A stretch of DNA of 61,309 nt from Bacteroidota bacterium. Its GTDB lineage: Bacteria > Bacteroidota > Bacteroidia > 2-12-FULL-35-15. The translations under genes were made by a program, and so were the position numbers. The stretch lies in assembly GCA_016707685.1 (NCBI GenBank), contig JADJHE010000002.1, forward strand, positions 1 through 61,309. The letters are read 5' to 3'. Below the pieces are notes generated by a model. The model was given only the letters and a program-made list of their open reading frames with translations. It searched no databases and was not told the DNA's origin. Shown one piece after another: positions 39,500 through 48,615 of the stretch (positions are counted from its first letter, which is position 1; the number at the start of each line of letters is the position of its first letter).

Positions 39500-41458
39500 A
39501 TGAAACAGATCGCATTATTATTATTTGCTCTTGCTATAACCAGTTTGGCTTTAGCTCAAACTAACAGTTTGCAAGAAGGAAATAACTGTTTTGCTAAAGG
39601 GGATTATGCTTGTGCAATTGAAAAATATAAAGAGGCCATTAAGTCTCCGGATAAAAGACAACTAAAAATTGCCGGGGATAATCTCAGGCAGGCAGAAAAG
39701 TGTTTTGATTTGCATAGAATGGCCGATGCAGCTTTTAACAGTGGAAATTTTGATCAGTCTAAAGAGTATTATAAGAGTATTTTGACTGAAAATCCTAAAG
39801 ATGTATATGCAAATACACGGTTAAAAGAGATTCAAACTAAATTATTTACACTTGCTATGCCCAAAGTAAATATCACTGGAAATTTAAATATTGAATACGG
39901 TGAATCGACAACGCTGAAAATTGAAGGCGGTTCTCTTGGTGGGAAAGCAGTGTGGAGGTGGTATTCAAATACATGTGGTGGAATTATTGTTGCAACAGGG
40001 GAATCAATTAAGATAACTCCTTTAGAAAATGAACAGTATTTTGTACGGGTAGAAAGTCTTACAGATACTAGTACATGTTTAACAGTTGTTGTTAAAGTGG
40101 ATCTTAATTCGAAGGTGCCTGAGCGAATTGAAGGAAAAAAATCATTCTGTCCTAATGAAAAAAACATCCCGCTTACAGTGAAAGGAGGAAAATTAGGTAA
40201 GGGGGCCCGATGGGCGTGGTACCAGGACAGCCTAAAAGGGAAACATCTTGGGGATGGACAAGTCATTTACGTTTCCCCTGTAAAAAGAACAACTTATTAC
40301 TTAGTAATAGAAGGTGGGCCTAATTCTTTAACACCAATTTCTTTTGAAATGGATGCTGCCGATGAAAAATTTACCGACCCTGAAAAAATTTCGGGAAATA
40401 ATTTCATTTGTAATGGATCTTCCCTTGAGCTAGAGGTTTTAGGCGGGAAAATTTCCCAGGATGCTTCATGGACATGGTATAAAAATGATTTAAATAAGGC
40501 AAGTGAGGTTGGAAAGGGTAGAAAAATTGTAATTTACCCTAATACAAATGCTAACTATTTAGTCAGAGGAGAAGGAAATTGTATGGTTACAAAAACAAAA
40601 TCAATCGCTATTGAGGTAAGCCAATCATCAGCTCCGCCATTTAGCATCCTTACAGAAGACGACCCAAATAATAAAAGACAGGTGATACTATCTGTTTTTG
40701 GAGGGACGCTAGGAAAAAATGCAAATTGGGTTTGGCTAAAAGATGATTGCAATTCGACAAAACAAGCCGGTACAGGAGAACGTATTTCTGTAAAACCAAG
40801 GAAAGCGACAGACTATTATGTAAAGGCTATTGGGGAATGTAATACTACTTCATGCGTCAGTGCAACTATAAATCCAAGGTTGGTTGATAAATACTTTTTT
40901 ATAAACTTTGGTACAATTATCCCCTCTGGTGAAAATGATATTACTTCTGCCTTTGAAAAATTTGGTAAAGGTTCTGTCTATAGTTTAACCATTGGAAAGT
41001 TAGCTAAAACTGGTTGGTATGTAAGAGCAAAATTCAACGGCCAGGCGAATACAAAAGAATACACAATAGAGAATAATGAGGTAAATGGCACGTCAGAGAG
41101 CTATTTTGTTTATAATAATGAAATAGCAAATAACAGGTTGAGTGCAACTGGCGGAATAACAAAAAGATTAACCAGAACAGCTTTTTTACTGGTTGGTGCT
41201 GGATATGGGCAGCGGGAATTACTCTGGGGTGTCGATGAATATTCAAATATCAATAATTCATTTATAAAAAGTGGCTGGGGAAATAATACTGCCGGATATT
41301 ATGTCGGGCCAGAGGTGGAAGTAGGTTTACTTTTTAAATTATCTATTTTTAATGTTTCAGTAGGTGTAAATTCTATAGTTTATAACACACAAACTTCATC
41401 TTCATATAATCAAAAACCTTATTTCGATTATCAAATCGGGATAGGAATTATTTTTTAA
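39500..41458 (+). CDS. Outer-membrane protein: TPR, four Ig-like repeats, C-terminal barrel-like domain
   Basis: A 652-residue protein. A signal peptide ends 'LALAQ'. TPR helices follow ('GNNCFAKGDYACAIEKYKEA', 'FNSGNFDQSKEYYKSIL'). Four Ig-like repeats of about 85 residues occupy residues about 120-465; each has the core 'GGxLGxxAxWxWY' (for example 'GGSLGGKAVWRWY', 'GGKLGKGARWAWY', 'GGKISQDASWTWY', 'GGTLGKNANWVW'). The last 185 residues alternate polar and hydrophobic residues with aromatic ends and finish 'DYQIGIGIIF', with a terminal Phe typical of outer-membrane barrels. It would place TPRs in the periplasm and may be the outer-membrane element of the operon. The lipoprotein gene follows after 3 bases. 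Confidence 0.75.
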   Translation: MKQIALLLFALAITSLALAQTNSLQEGNNCFAKGDYACAIEKYKEAIKSPDKRQLKIAGDNLRQAEKCFDLHRMADAAFNSGNFDQSKEYYKSILTENPKDVYANTRLKEIQTKLFTLAMPKVNITGNLNIEYGESTTLKIEGGSLGGKAVWRWYSNTCGGIIVATGESIKITPLENEQYFVRVESLTDTSTCLTVVVKVDLNSKVPERIEGKKSFCPNEKNIPLTVKGGKLGKGARWAWYQDSLKGKHLGDGQVIYVSPVKRTTYYLVIEGGPNSLTPISFEMDAADEKFTDPEKISGNNFICNGSSLELEVLGGKISQDASWTWYKNDLNKASEVGKGRKIVIYPNTNANYLVRGEGNCMVTKTKSIAIEVSQSSAPPFSILTEDDPNNKRQVILSVFGGTLGKNANWVWLKDDCNSTKQAGTGERISVKPRKATDYYVKAIGECNTTSCVSATINPRLVDKYFFINFGTIIPSGENDITSAFEKFGKGSVYSLTIGKLAKTGWYVRAKFNGQANTKEYTIENNEVNGTSESYFVYNNEIANNRLSATGGITKRLTRTAFLLVGAGYGQRELLWGVDEYSNINNSFIKSGWGNNTAGYYVGPEVEVGLLFKLSIFNVSVGVNSIVYNTQTSSSYNQKPYFDYQIGIGIIF

Positions 41459-41461
41459 ATT

Positions 41462-42421
41462 ATGAAAAAGTATTTCTTATTTATTATTTTACTGGGTGCA
41501 ATAATCAGTTGTACAGTAGATCCTGATATCCCCGGGAAAAATCAACCAACTCTTGATTTTACAACTCCTGTCTCGAATATTACTTCAATAAGCGCAAGAT
41601 CTGGTGGCCTAATAAGTTCAAACGGTGGTCATGTTATTATTGAAAGGGGGATTTGCTGGTCAACTAACACAAGTCCTACGATAAGTAATTCAAAAGTAAT
41701 AAGTAATGGAGGAGTAGGAAATTTTTCATGTGACATCAATGGGCTTATTACCGGTACTAACTATTATGTCAGAGCATTTGTAACGACAACAACCGGAACG
41801 GTTTATGCAAATCAGTTGAGCTTTACTACATTGTCGACACCTACCATGACTACGTCAGGAATTTCGTCGATAACCAATTCATCCGCCACAAGTGGCGGAA
41901 ATATTACAAATTCAGGAGGATCAAATATTACGGCTCGAGGGGTTTGCTGGAGTACAACTCCAGGCCCTACGATAAGTTTATCTACAAAAACGGTCAATGG
42001 TACTGGAAATGGATCCTATACAAGTTTACTGTCCGGTTTAGCCCCCGGAACAATGTATTTTGTGCGGGCTTATGCCACTAACATTGTAGGAACGTCTTAC
42101 GGAGGCGAGTTATCATTTACTACACAGAATATTCCATCAGTCACCACCAATTCTGTTACCTCAATAACAAGCTCTTCAGCTATTTGTGGTGGCAATGTAG
42201 TTAGTAATGGTGGGGCCACCGTAACAGCAAGAGGGATTTGCTGGAGCACGACGGTAAACCCTACAATTGCTAATAGTCGCACAATAAACGGATCTGGTTC
42301 CGGACCTTTTTCATCTGCGATGACTGGATTATTATCTGGAAGAACTTATTATGTGAGAGCATATGCAACAAACAGTTGGGGTACTGCATATGGAAGTAAT
42401 ATCGCTTTTACTACAAATTAA
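41462..42421 (+). CDS. Lipoprotein with three Fn3-like repeats
   Basis: A 319-residue lipoprotein with lipobox 'GAIISC' (Cys near residue 17). The mature protein is three tandem repeats of about 93 residues. Each carries a 'RG(I/V)CWST' motif, a 'GLxxGTxYYVRA' motif and ends 'FTT' (for example 'ARGICWSTTVNPTIANS', 'GLAPGTMYFVRAYATN'). These repeats are widespread in surface lipoproteins of Bacteroidota and have an Fn3-like fold pattern. It is the last gene of the compact run that starts with SrfB; 453 bases without a gene follow. A surface-exposed binding role is inferred. Confidence 0.82.
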   Translation: MKKYFLFIILLGAIISCTVDPDIPGKNQPTLDFTTPVSNITSISARSGGLISSNGGHVIIERGICWSTNTSPTISNSKVISNGGVGNFSCDINGLITGTNYYVRAFVTTTTGTVYANQLSFTTLSTPTMTTSGISSITNSSATSGGNITNSGGSNITARGVCWSTTPGPTISLSTKTVNGTGNGSYTSLLSGLAPGTMYFVRAYATNIVGTSYGGELSFTTQNIPSVTTNSVTSITSSSAICGGNVVSNGGATVTARGICWSTTVNPTIANSRTINGSGSGPFSSAMTGLLSGRTYYVRAYATNSWGTAYGSNIAFTTN

Positions 42422-42874
42422 TTGTTTGCAAGCTAACTTTAAATATTGCTCTGGCTTTCGTGTAGGTCAAGTACAGTTTAATTTTGGAAAGAGTTAGTAC
42501 ATATAGACGATTTCAAAAGCATAGGAGTTATAGAAAAAAATGTACATCGATTTCAGGGTAAAGTTTTTTCGATCCGTTACATGTTTTGATTAGTTATTAT
42601 ATTGAATAATTGTCTCGGTAAGAGCATCAGTATTTCTTTGAAAGTTTTGACTAGTTAAGATTCTGAACAAACATACTGTCTACAAAGTAGTATTTAATCG
42701 GACAGTTGATGATTAGTTTTTTATTTCCAAGGAGATACGAAGTAATAAAGTTAGGCTGCTGGACTATAAATCTTAGAAACTAACGTTATAACAGAGCTAA
42801 AACAGATAAGGAAAATAAAAAATGAGATGATTAAAATGAGGGGTCAGTTTATCGCGAAATAATGGTGTCTTTTC
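42422..42874. other. AT-rich intergenic region between the SrfB operon and the nuclease gene
   Basis: About 450 bases with no credible open frame. An imperfect direct repeat TTTTGA(T/C)TAGTTA occurs near 42583 and 42646. No clear terminator hairpin or RNA gene is seen. Confidence 0.4.
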
Positions 42875-43720
42875 ATGAGGAATATTTACTATATGCGTTC
42901 ATTTAAACTTATAATTTTTGCAATCTTATCCTCTGTTGTTTTTGCTACAACCTTATATGGGCAAAACGTAACTATAATTTCATGGAACCTCAAAGACTTT
43001 GGCAAAACCAAATCAGATGCAGAAATCGATTTCATCGCCAATACTGTAAAGAACTATGATATTGTCCTGATTCAGGAAGTGGTGGCAAAAGATCCAGGGG
43101 GTGCACAGGCTGTAGGTCGGTTGGGAGATGCGTTAAACCGGAAAGGAGCAAAATGGGAATACCGCATCAGTGATCCTACCAGCGGCGATACTCCCTACAA
43201 AAAAGAGCGATATGCATTTCTCTGGAAACCATCTAAAGTAACAATGATAGGAAAACCCTGGCTTGAAAAAACGTACACTACTGAAATTGGCCGTGAACCC
43301 TTTTACGCTACTTTCAAAGCCGCGGGAAAAGAGTTTACTCTTGTAAATTTTCATGCAATAACCAAAAAGGAACAGCCTGAAACAGAGGTCAAATATTTCA
43401 AGCTTCTGCCAGATGAATATCCTGCCCTAAACCTTATTTTTTGCGGTGATTTTAACCTGCCTCAAAGCCATACTGTTTTTAATCCCTTGAAGAAAATGGG
43501 CTATCAACCGGCATTAACCGGTCAGAAAACCAGCTTGAGGCAGGAATGCAAGGATAGTGATTGCCTTTCCTCTGAATTTGACAACATATTTTATTCCATC
43601 GCAAAAGTGAAACAACAAAAGGCCGGGGTTATCCATTTTTATAAATCTTTCCCGAACTTTAAAGAAGCAACGGATATCACTGACCATTTACCGGTATTTT
43701 TTGAATTCTCTCTAAACTAA
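42875..43720 (+). CDS. Secreted endonuclease/exonuclease/phosphatase (DNase I fold) family protein
   Basis: A 281-residue enzyme of the EEP superfamily. A signal peptide ends 'TTLYGQ'. The metal and catalytic motifs are complete: 'ISWNLKDFG' (Asn), 'IVLIQEV' (Glu), 'LVNFHAI' (His region), 'FCGDFNLP' (Asp/Asn) and 'DITDHLPVFFEF' (Asp-His pair). 'YKKERYAFLWKP' matches the Tyr/Arg region of DNase I-like nucleases. An alternative Met lies at 42893. Exported EEP proteins in this group are usually DNases; phosphodiesterase activity on other substrates cannot be excluded. It lies 11 bases before the FtsK-like gene and probably shares a transcript with it. Confidence 0.87.
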   Translation: MRNIYYMRSFKLIIFAILSSVVFATTLYGQNVTIISWNLKDFGKTKSDAEIDFIANTVKNYDIVLIQEVVAKDPGGAQAVGRLGDALNRKGAKWEYRISDPTSGDTPYKKERYAFLWKPSKVTMIGKPWLEKTYTTEIGREPFYATFKAAGKEFTLVNFHAITKKEQPETEVKYFKLLPDEYPALNLIFCGDFNLPQSHTVFNPLKKMGYQPALTGQKTSLRQECKDSDCLSSEFDNIFYSIAKVKQQKAGVIHFYKSFPNFKEATDITDHLPVFFEFSLN

Positions 43721-43731
43721 GACTGAGTATA

Positions 43732-45144
43732 ATGGCTAACTTCTTTAAAGGACTCTTCGGAAAGAAAAGGGAAACGGAATTAACTTCCCTGCCAGGCAAG
43801 TCAAGCTCAACTGAGAATAACGAAGCAAATGAATCTCTCCCAATAAATGAACTTCCTTTTGATGTTGATACTAACCTGGAAAGAGAAGCTAAATCGAATA
43901 TAACAGAGCTTGGTGAAGTCGATGAAATTACTGTAGCCCACTATACTCCTGCATTAGATATCAGAGACTACATTTACCCATCATTAGACCTGCTATCGAG
44001 CAAAAATGGTGATTACCTGTATAGTCTAAAAGACAGCAATCCGGAATTTAGTTTACCAGTTCTATGGTCAATAGGAAGAGAAGGAGTAATGATGAAGGAC
44101 CTCGCCGAGATAAAATCACTTTTTATAACTGGCACCCAGGCCACTGGCAAGACAGGTTTCCTTCACCAGTTGCTAATTTCTCTATTGGTGAAAGCACATC
44201 CATCGCAAATAAAACTGGTTTTGGCTGATGCAAAAGGAATTGAGTTCAGTGTATATCGCTTATTGGAGAAACACTTCCTTGCAAAACTGCCAGGCGAAGA
44301 AAGCTCAATAGTTGAAGAGCACTCCAAACTTTTATATACTCTGAATGCCCTTTGTATTGAAATGGACAACAGATATCAGTTATTAAAAGATGCAGGTGCC
44401 CGAAATATAAAAGAGTATAACAAAAAAATTATTGACAGAAAACTGAACCCTCATAAGGGTCACCAGTATTTACCCTTTATAGTTCTGGTAATTGATGACC
44501 TGGGCGGATTTTCGTTAAGCAGCGATAACGGACTTAATCTACCACTTCAAAAGTTGATAAGTGAAGGCTATAAAACGGGGATGTTATCAATAATCAGTAC
44601 CAGCCAGTTTACTGGACATGCATTTTCCGCTACACTGCTTTCATTGATTGCCCAACGGGTAGTATTTAATCTAAATAGTAAAGATGATTACCGGAGGTTT
44701 TTTGATACTGTAAAATTGAAATCCCGTCTTCAGCAGGGGGAATTTTTATATAACAAGGATTACGAAATTGGCATTGGAAACACAATATTATTAGAATTCA
44801 TTGAAATTGAAAACATCATCAATCATATAGAAAATCAGAGAGGCTACCCTCAGGCATTTTTATTGCCAGAATATATAAATGAAGCTGAATTAGATAGTAA
44901 TTGCTTTGATTTGTCAGACAGGGACTCTTTATTTGAAGATGCTGCGAGACTCATTGTACAAAACCAAATTGCCTCAACTTCACTTCTTCAACGTCGTATG
45001 AAAATAGGATATAACCGGGTAGGGCGATTGATGCAGCAACTAGAAGCTGCAGGTATAGTAGGGATAAATGTAGGTAGTAAAGCCAGGGATGTTCTGATTA
45101 AAACGGAGTATGAATTACAGCAGCATCTTGATGCATTAAGATAG
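43732..45144 (+). CDS. Soluble FtsK/SpoIIIE-like ATPase with C-terminal winged helix
   Basis: A 470-residue protein resembling the motor and gamma domains of FtsK but lacking membrane helices. The first 95 residues are acidic and disordered-looking. The P-loop is 'FITGTQATGKTGFLHQLL' (about residue 130) and Walker B 'IVLVIDDLGGFS' (Asp-Asp where FtsK has Asp-Glu). 'LVLADAKGIEFSVY' corresponds to FtsK 'DPKxxELxxY'. The last 75 residues ('LLQRRMKIGYNRVGRLMQQL') are a clear gamma-type winged helix, which in FtsK reads KOPS-like DNA sites. It is not the chromosomal divisome FtsK, given its length and divergence. A terminator follows at 45278. Pairing with a secreted nuclease is unusual. Confidence 0.82.
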   Translation: MANFFKGLFGKKRETELTSLPGKSSSTENNEANESLPINELPFDVDTNLEREAKSNITELGEVDEITVAHYTPALDIRDYIYPSLDLLSSKNGDYLYSLKDSNPEFSLPVLWSIGREGVMMKDLAEIKSLFITGTQATGKTGFLHQLLISLLVKAHPSQIKLVLADAKGIEFSVYRLLEKHFLAKLPGEESSIVEEHSKLLYTLNALCIEMDNRYQLLKDAGARNIKEYNKKIIDRKLNPHKGHQYLPFIVLVIDDLGGFSLSSDNGLNLPLQKLISEGYKTGMLSIISTSQFTGHAFSATLLSLIAQRVVFNLNSKDDYRRFFDTVKLKSRLQQGEFLYNKDYEIGIGNTILLEFIEIENIINHIENQRGYPQAFLLPEYINEAELDSNCFDLSDRDSLFEDAARLIVQNQIASTSLLQRRMKIGYNRVGRLMQQLEAAGIVGINVGSKARDVLIKTEYELQQHLDALR

Positions 45145-45277
45145 CCAGATCAATTGGCTTTGGGATTTGTCAGGTTAAGAAAAATACCTTAATTATTTAA
45201 TGGTTTCAGGGATTTCAGCAAAAGTAGTGAAACAATAATTTAAATTGGTTATAGGGCTGACTTACCCGGGAAAATCA

Positions 45278-45314
45278 AAAAAATCCTATCTTACAGCAGG
45301 ATTTTTTACTTTAA
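45278..45314 (+). terminator. Terminator after the FtsK-like gene
   Basis: AAAAAATCCT and AGGATTTTTT (45278-45287 and 45298-45307) form a 10-bp stem with a 10-base loop; the T run of the right arm continues as TACTTT. It lies about 130 bases after the stop. Confidence 0.65.
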
Positions 45315-45333
45315 GGCATATTAGAAAATAACA

Positions 45334-46303
45334 ATGCACATTATCGTTACAGGCGGAGCCGGTTTTATTGGCAGCAACCTCATCGGTACATTGTTTCGGG
45401 AGTATCCCGGAATCACTATCACCTGCATTGATAATTTTGATCCGTTTTATTCAACAGAAATTAAGCAATTCAATATCCGGGATTTTAAAAATAACCCTGG
45501 TTTCCGGTTAATACAAAAGACCTGGCAGTAACAACCGGGAAGAATTATGTGAGCTGATCAAAGAACCTGCCAATGCAATTGTACATATCGCTGCCAAAGC
45601 CGGGGTGAGACCCAGTATAGAAAACCCGATGGCCTATCAGCAGGTGAATATTATTGGTCTTCAGCATATGCTTGATTTTGCAAAAGCCAAAAAAATCAAA
45701 CAATTTGTTTTTGCCTCCAGCAGCAGTGTGTATGGAATCAATGATCACTTTCCCTGGAAAGAAGATGAAAAACTGATGCCTATCAGTCCCTATGCCAGTA
45801 CAAAACTTTCCGGTGAAATGATGGGACATGTATATAGCAAATTGTTTGGCATCCGGTTTATCGCCCTGCGATTTTTTACTGTTTACGGACCCGGTCAACG
45901 GCCAGACCTTGCCATTCATAAATTCACCAAAGCCATTTTGAAAGGAGATCCTATACCTGTTTATGGCGATGGCAGTACGAGCAGGGATTACACTTTTGTG
46001 GATGATACTGTAAGAGGTATCATTGGCGCTATCAACTATACGGCAACGGATTTTGAGATTATTAACCTTGGTAATAACTATACTGTATCCCTTAAAGAGT
46101 TAGTTGCTGCAATAGAGGAAGTGATGGGTAAAAAAGCAACTATTGAAAGACATCCTGAGCAACCAGGTGATGTGCCTAAAACCTTTGCTGATATTTCAAA
46201 AGCAAAAGCTTTGTTGGGTTATAATCCTCAAACCCCACTACAGGAGGGACTTAAAAAATTCTATAACTGGTTTTCTGAAAACAGAGCGTTACTTATAAAG
46301 TAA
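45334..46303 (+). CDS. NAD-dependent epimerase, UDP-glucuronate 4-epimerase type (frameshifted)
   Basis: Extended short-chain dehydrogenase acting on a nucleotide sugar. The Rossmann motif 'VTGGAGFIGSNLIGTLF' opens the protein. The frame breaks near 45520 and resumes with 'IVHIAAKAGVRPSIENP' in another frame. The catalytic motif 'SPYASTKLSGE' gives YxxxK, and 'FVFASSSSVYG' gives the Ser. 'RFFTVYGPGQRPDLAIHKF' and 'YGDGSTSRDYTFVDD' are typical of UDP-glucuronate 4-epimerases, which supply galacturonate for surface polysaccharide. Length after repair is about 323 residues, usual for the family. The stop at 46301-46303 abuts the convergent glycosyltransferase gene. Confidence 0.87.
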
Positions 46304-47270
46304 TTACAAGGCAATATCCGAGGTATGACTTATCTCCCTTTTGGCATGATAAATCTTCCTGACATTATAGGTCTTTTTATTCTGCGATTCAAAATAGGTC
46401 CTCACATTGATATCTGCAATGATACCAATTGTAATAAACTGTATGCCGCCTAATAAAAGAATGAGTCCCAGGATCAGCAGGGTTTTCCCCAGATATCCTG
46501 TCCCATAATTTTAATACCAGCAGGTAAATATTGATGAGGACACCCAATCCAAAACTGATAAATCCCATGGTACCAAAAAGGTGCATAGGTTTTTGCATAT
46601 ATTTTCGCATGAAGACCATCAGTACCAGGTCGCTCATTACTTTGAATGTGCGGTTAATACCGTATTTGCTTTTGCCATGTATACGGGCATGATGTTTTAC
46701 ATCAACCTGGGTTATTCTGGCACCCTGTAATTTTGCGAGTACAGGAATAAAGCGATGTAGTTCGCCATACAAGCCCAGGTCTTCAGCGATCTCTCTTTTG
46801 AATACTTTAAGCGTACAACCATAATCCTTGATATATACTCCTGTCATGTGGCGTATAAGGGCATTGGCGATTTTACTGGGTATTTTGCGGAGAACAAATC
46901 CGTCTTTCCTGTTTTTACGGTTACCGGCAACGACATCCCAGTCTTCTTTTTTCAATAGTTCCAGCATAGCCGGAATATCAGTGGGGTCATTCTGCAGGTC
47001 TCCGTCAAGCAATGCCACATATTTTCCGCGGGAATAATCAATGCCGGCCGTCATGGCTGTACTCTGCCCATAATTTTTTCGCAACTCTACTAAGATCGTT
47101 CTTTCATCAGCATATTCCAGTACCTGTTGTTTTGTTTTATCAGCAGAACCATCATCTACCAGTATTACTTCATAATCTATACCGCTGAGTGCAGCACGAA
47201 CTGCTTCCAGGAGGGGCTTAATATTCTCCTCTTCATTCATTACGGTGATGACAACTGATAATTCTTTCAT
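46304..47270 (-). CDS. Family 2 glycosyltransferase, dolichol-phosphate mannosyltransferase/ArnC type (C-terminal frameshift)
   Basis: A membrane glycosyltransferase expected to transfer a sugar to a polyprenyl phosphate. The GT-A core has 'VVITVMNEEENIKPLLEAV', 'EVILVDDGSADKT' and the metal-binding 'ALLDGDLQNDP' (DxD-like). 'CTLKVFKREIAEDLGLYG' and 'GKSKYGINRTFKVMSDL' are typical of DPM1/ArnC relatives. Two C-terminal membrane helices follow ('MGFISFGLGVLINIYLLVL'; the second, 'LILGLILLLGGIQFI', only after a shift near 46490). The repaired frame ends 'SHTSDIAL' with the stop at 46304. It is convergent with the epimerase gene; both probably serve surface glycan synthesis. Confidence 0.87.
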
Positions 47271-47287
47271 GCTGGTTAAATATTGGG

Positions 47288-47295
47288 CAAAGGTA
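47288..47295 (-). promoter_or_regulatory. Promoter -7 box for the glycosyltransferase gene
   Basis: On the minus strand TACCTTTG matches TAnnTTTG and lies 18 bases before the start codon at 47270. A TTG at correct -33 spacing is not evident. Confidence 0.45.
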
Positions 47296-47308
47296 CATTT
47301 TCAAATAC

Positions 47309-47338
47309 AAAGAGAGTTTGCTTTCACAAACCCTCTTT
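47309..47338 (-). terminator. Probable terminator of the metY-metX-hom operon
   Basis: A 12-bp stem (47309-47320 with 47327-47338, one mismatch) with a 6-base loop lies about 20 bases after the hom stop on the minus strand. The T run is short (CTCTTTG). Confidence 0.5.
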
Positions 47339-47359
47339 AACCAGATAGCAAATTTAAAA

Positions 47360-48614
47360 TTAGAGTATACCTGCCAGCTCCAGGCTCTTCTTCTTTAATT
47401 TTCTGATTTCAATATCCTCAATAACAGGGTCTGGTGTAAGGATCAGGGAAGTATTGTTTTCTTTCCACCAGTTATTTTCCTTCAATTCATCAAAAGAGAC
47501 AACACCAATAAGGTATTTTCTCTCTTCCTGTGCATGCCATTCTTCTATCCATTCAAATCGTTCACGGGGTACAAAGGCAATATCGTCAAAGCTTACATAA
47601 ACCCGCAGGAAAACAGCATTACTCAATTCATGAGGTTGATGATGGTATAGTTTCTTATACTCATATTTATATTGGTACCGTAATGCTGCTATATCACTCA
47701 GCACAGCGGATGCGGTAGGAAACTGCCGGCCCCTTTTCCGTAAAAGAATTGTTTGTCTGCAAATCCGCTTTCTATTACCACTCCATTATATTCATTTTTT
47801 ACAAAGGCTAAGTGGTCATTCTGTTTTACAAATTGTGGTAAAACAAATGCGGAGACCTTTCCATTTTTTATTTTTTGTGCCTGGGCTACCAGTTTGATCT
47901 GTTGGTTTTTTGCTTTGGCAACAACGGCATCGGAAGTATGTATGTTTTGAATTCCGTTGAATAAAATTTTTTCCGGTGATTCAATAATGCCATAGGCATG
48001 TGCAAGCAGTAATGTCCATTTGTTGACGGCATCATAGCCTTCCACATCCAGTTTGGGATTACTTTCGGCAAATCCCAGTTGTTGGGCCAGCACCAAAGCC
48101 TGTTTGAAATCAAGCCCCTCTTCAAATATTTTGTCAGTATAAAATTGGTAGAGCCGTTCACAACAGCTTTAATGGAATGTAACAGGTCATTGTCATAATA
48201 CTCTTCTAGGTTCCGTATGACCGGGATAGATGCACAGGCAGCAGATTCGTACAGGAATGACCTCCCTGTTTGTTGTTGTAATTCCAATAAAAAGGGTAAA
48301 TGTTCAGCAATCATTTTTTTACTGGCACTTACCACATTCTTCCCATTCTTCAATGCTGTCGTTACGATATGGAATGCTGCATCTGCATCATCAATTACTT
48401 CTACGATAACGTTGATGTCATGATCGTTTAATAATTCGTCTTTGTCTGTGGTGAAGAGGGAGGCCGGTGCATTCCTTTTTTTACCATAGTTTTTGATGCA
48501 GATCTTTTTTATAGCTGCATTAAGGGAGGGTGTTTGCTGTAAAACTTTGTAAACACCTTCTCCTACTACACCAAAACCAAACAGGCCGATTGTAAGTTGT
48601 TTATGTGTTTCCAT
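47360..48614 (-). CDS. hom: Homoserine dehydrogenase (frameshifted)
   Basis: NAD(P)H-dependent enzyme converting aspartate semialdehyde to homoserine, here placed in a methionine operon. The N-terminal Rossmann motif is 'LTIGLFGFGVVGEGVYKVL'. 'NVVSASKKMIAEHLPFLLEL' matches the family substrate region, and 'FLYESAACASIPVIRNL' with 'VNGSTNFILT' is the homoserine dehydrogenase signature. Shifts lie near 48145 (into 'VLAQQLGFAESNPKLDVEGYD' from the next frame) and near 47725 (into 'LSDIAALRYQYKYEYKKL'). Length after repair is about 418 residues with no aspartokinase domain; the C-terminal region is short and not a clear ACT domain. It follows metX directly, so it supplies homoserine for O-acetylation and sulfhydrylation. 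Confidence 0.88.
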
Positions 48615-48615
48615 A

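Noticed and set aside
42575..42660. Imperfect direct repeat TTTTGA(T/C)TAGTTA as a possible CRISPR or att site
   Set aside because: Only two short copies, with no spacer regularity, integrase or tRNA nearby.
43732..45144. Calling this gene ftsK
   Set aside because: It has no membrane domain, is only 470 residues long and its motor motifs diverge, so it is a paralogue and not the divisome protein.
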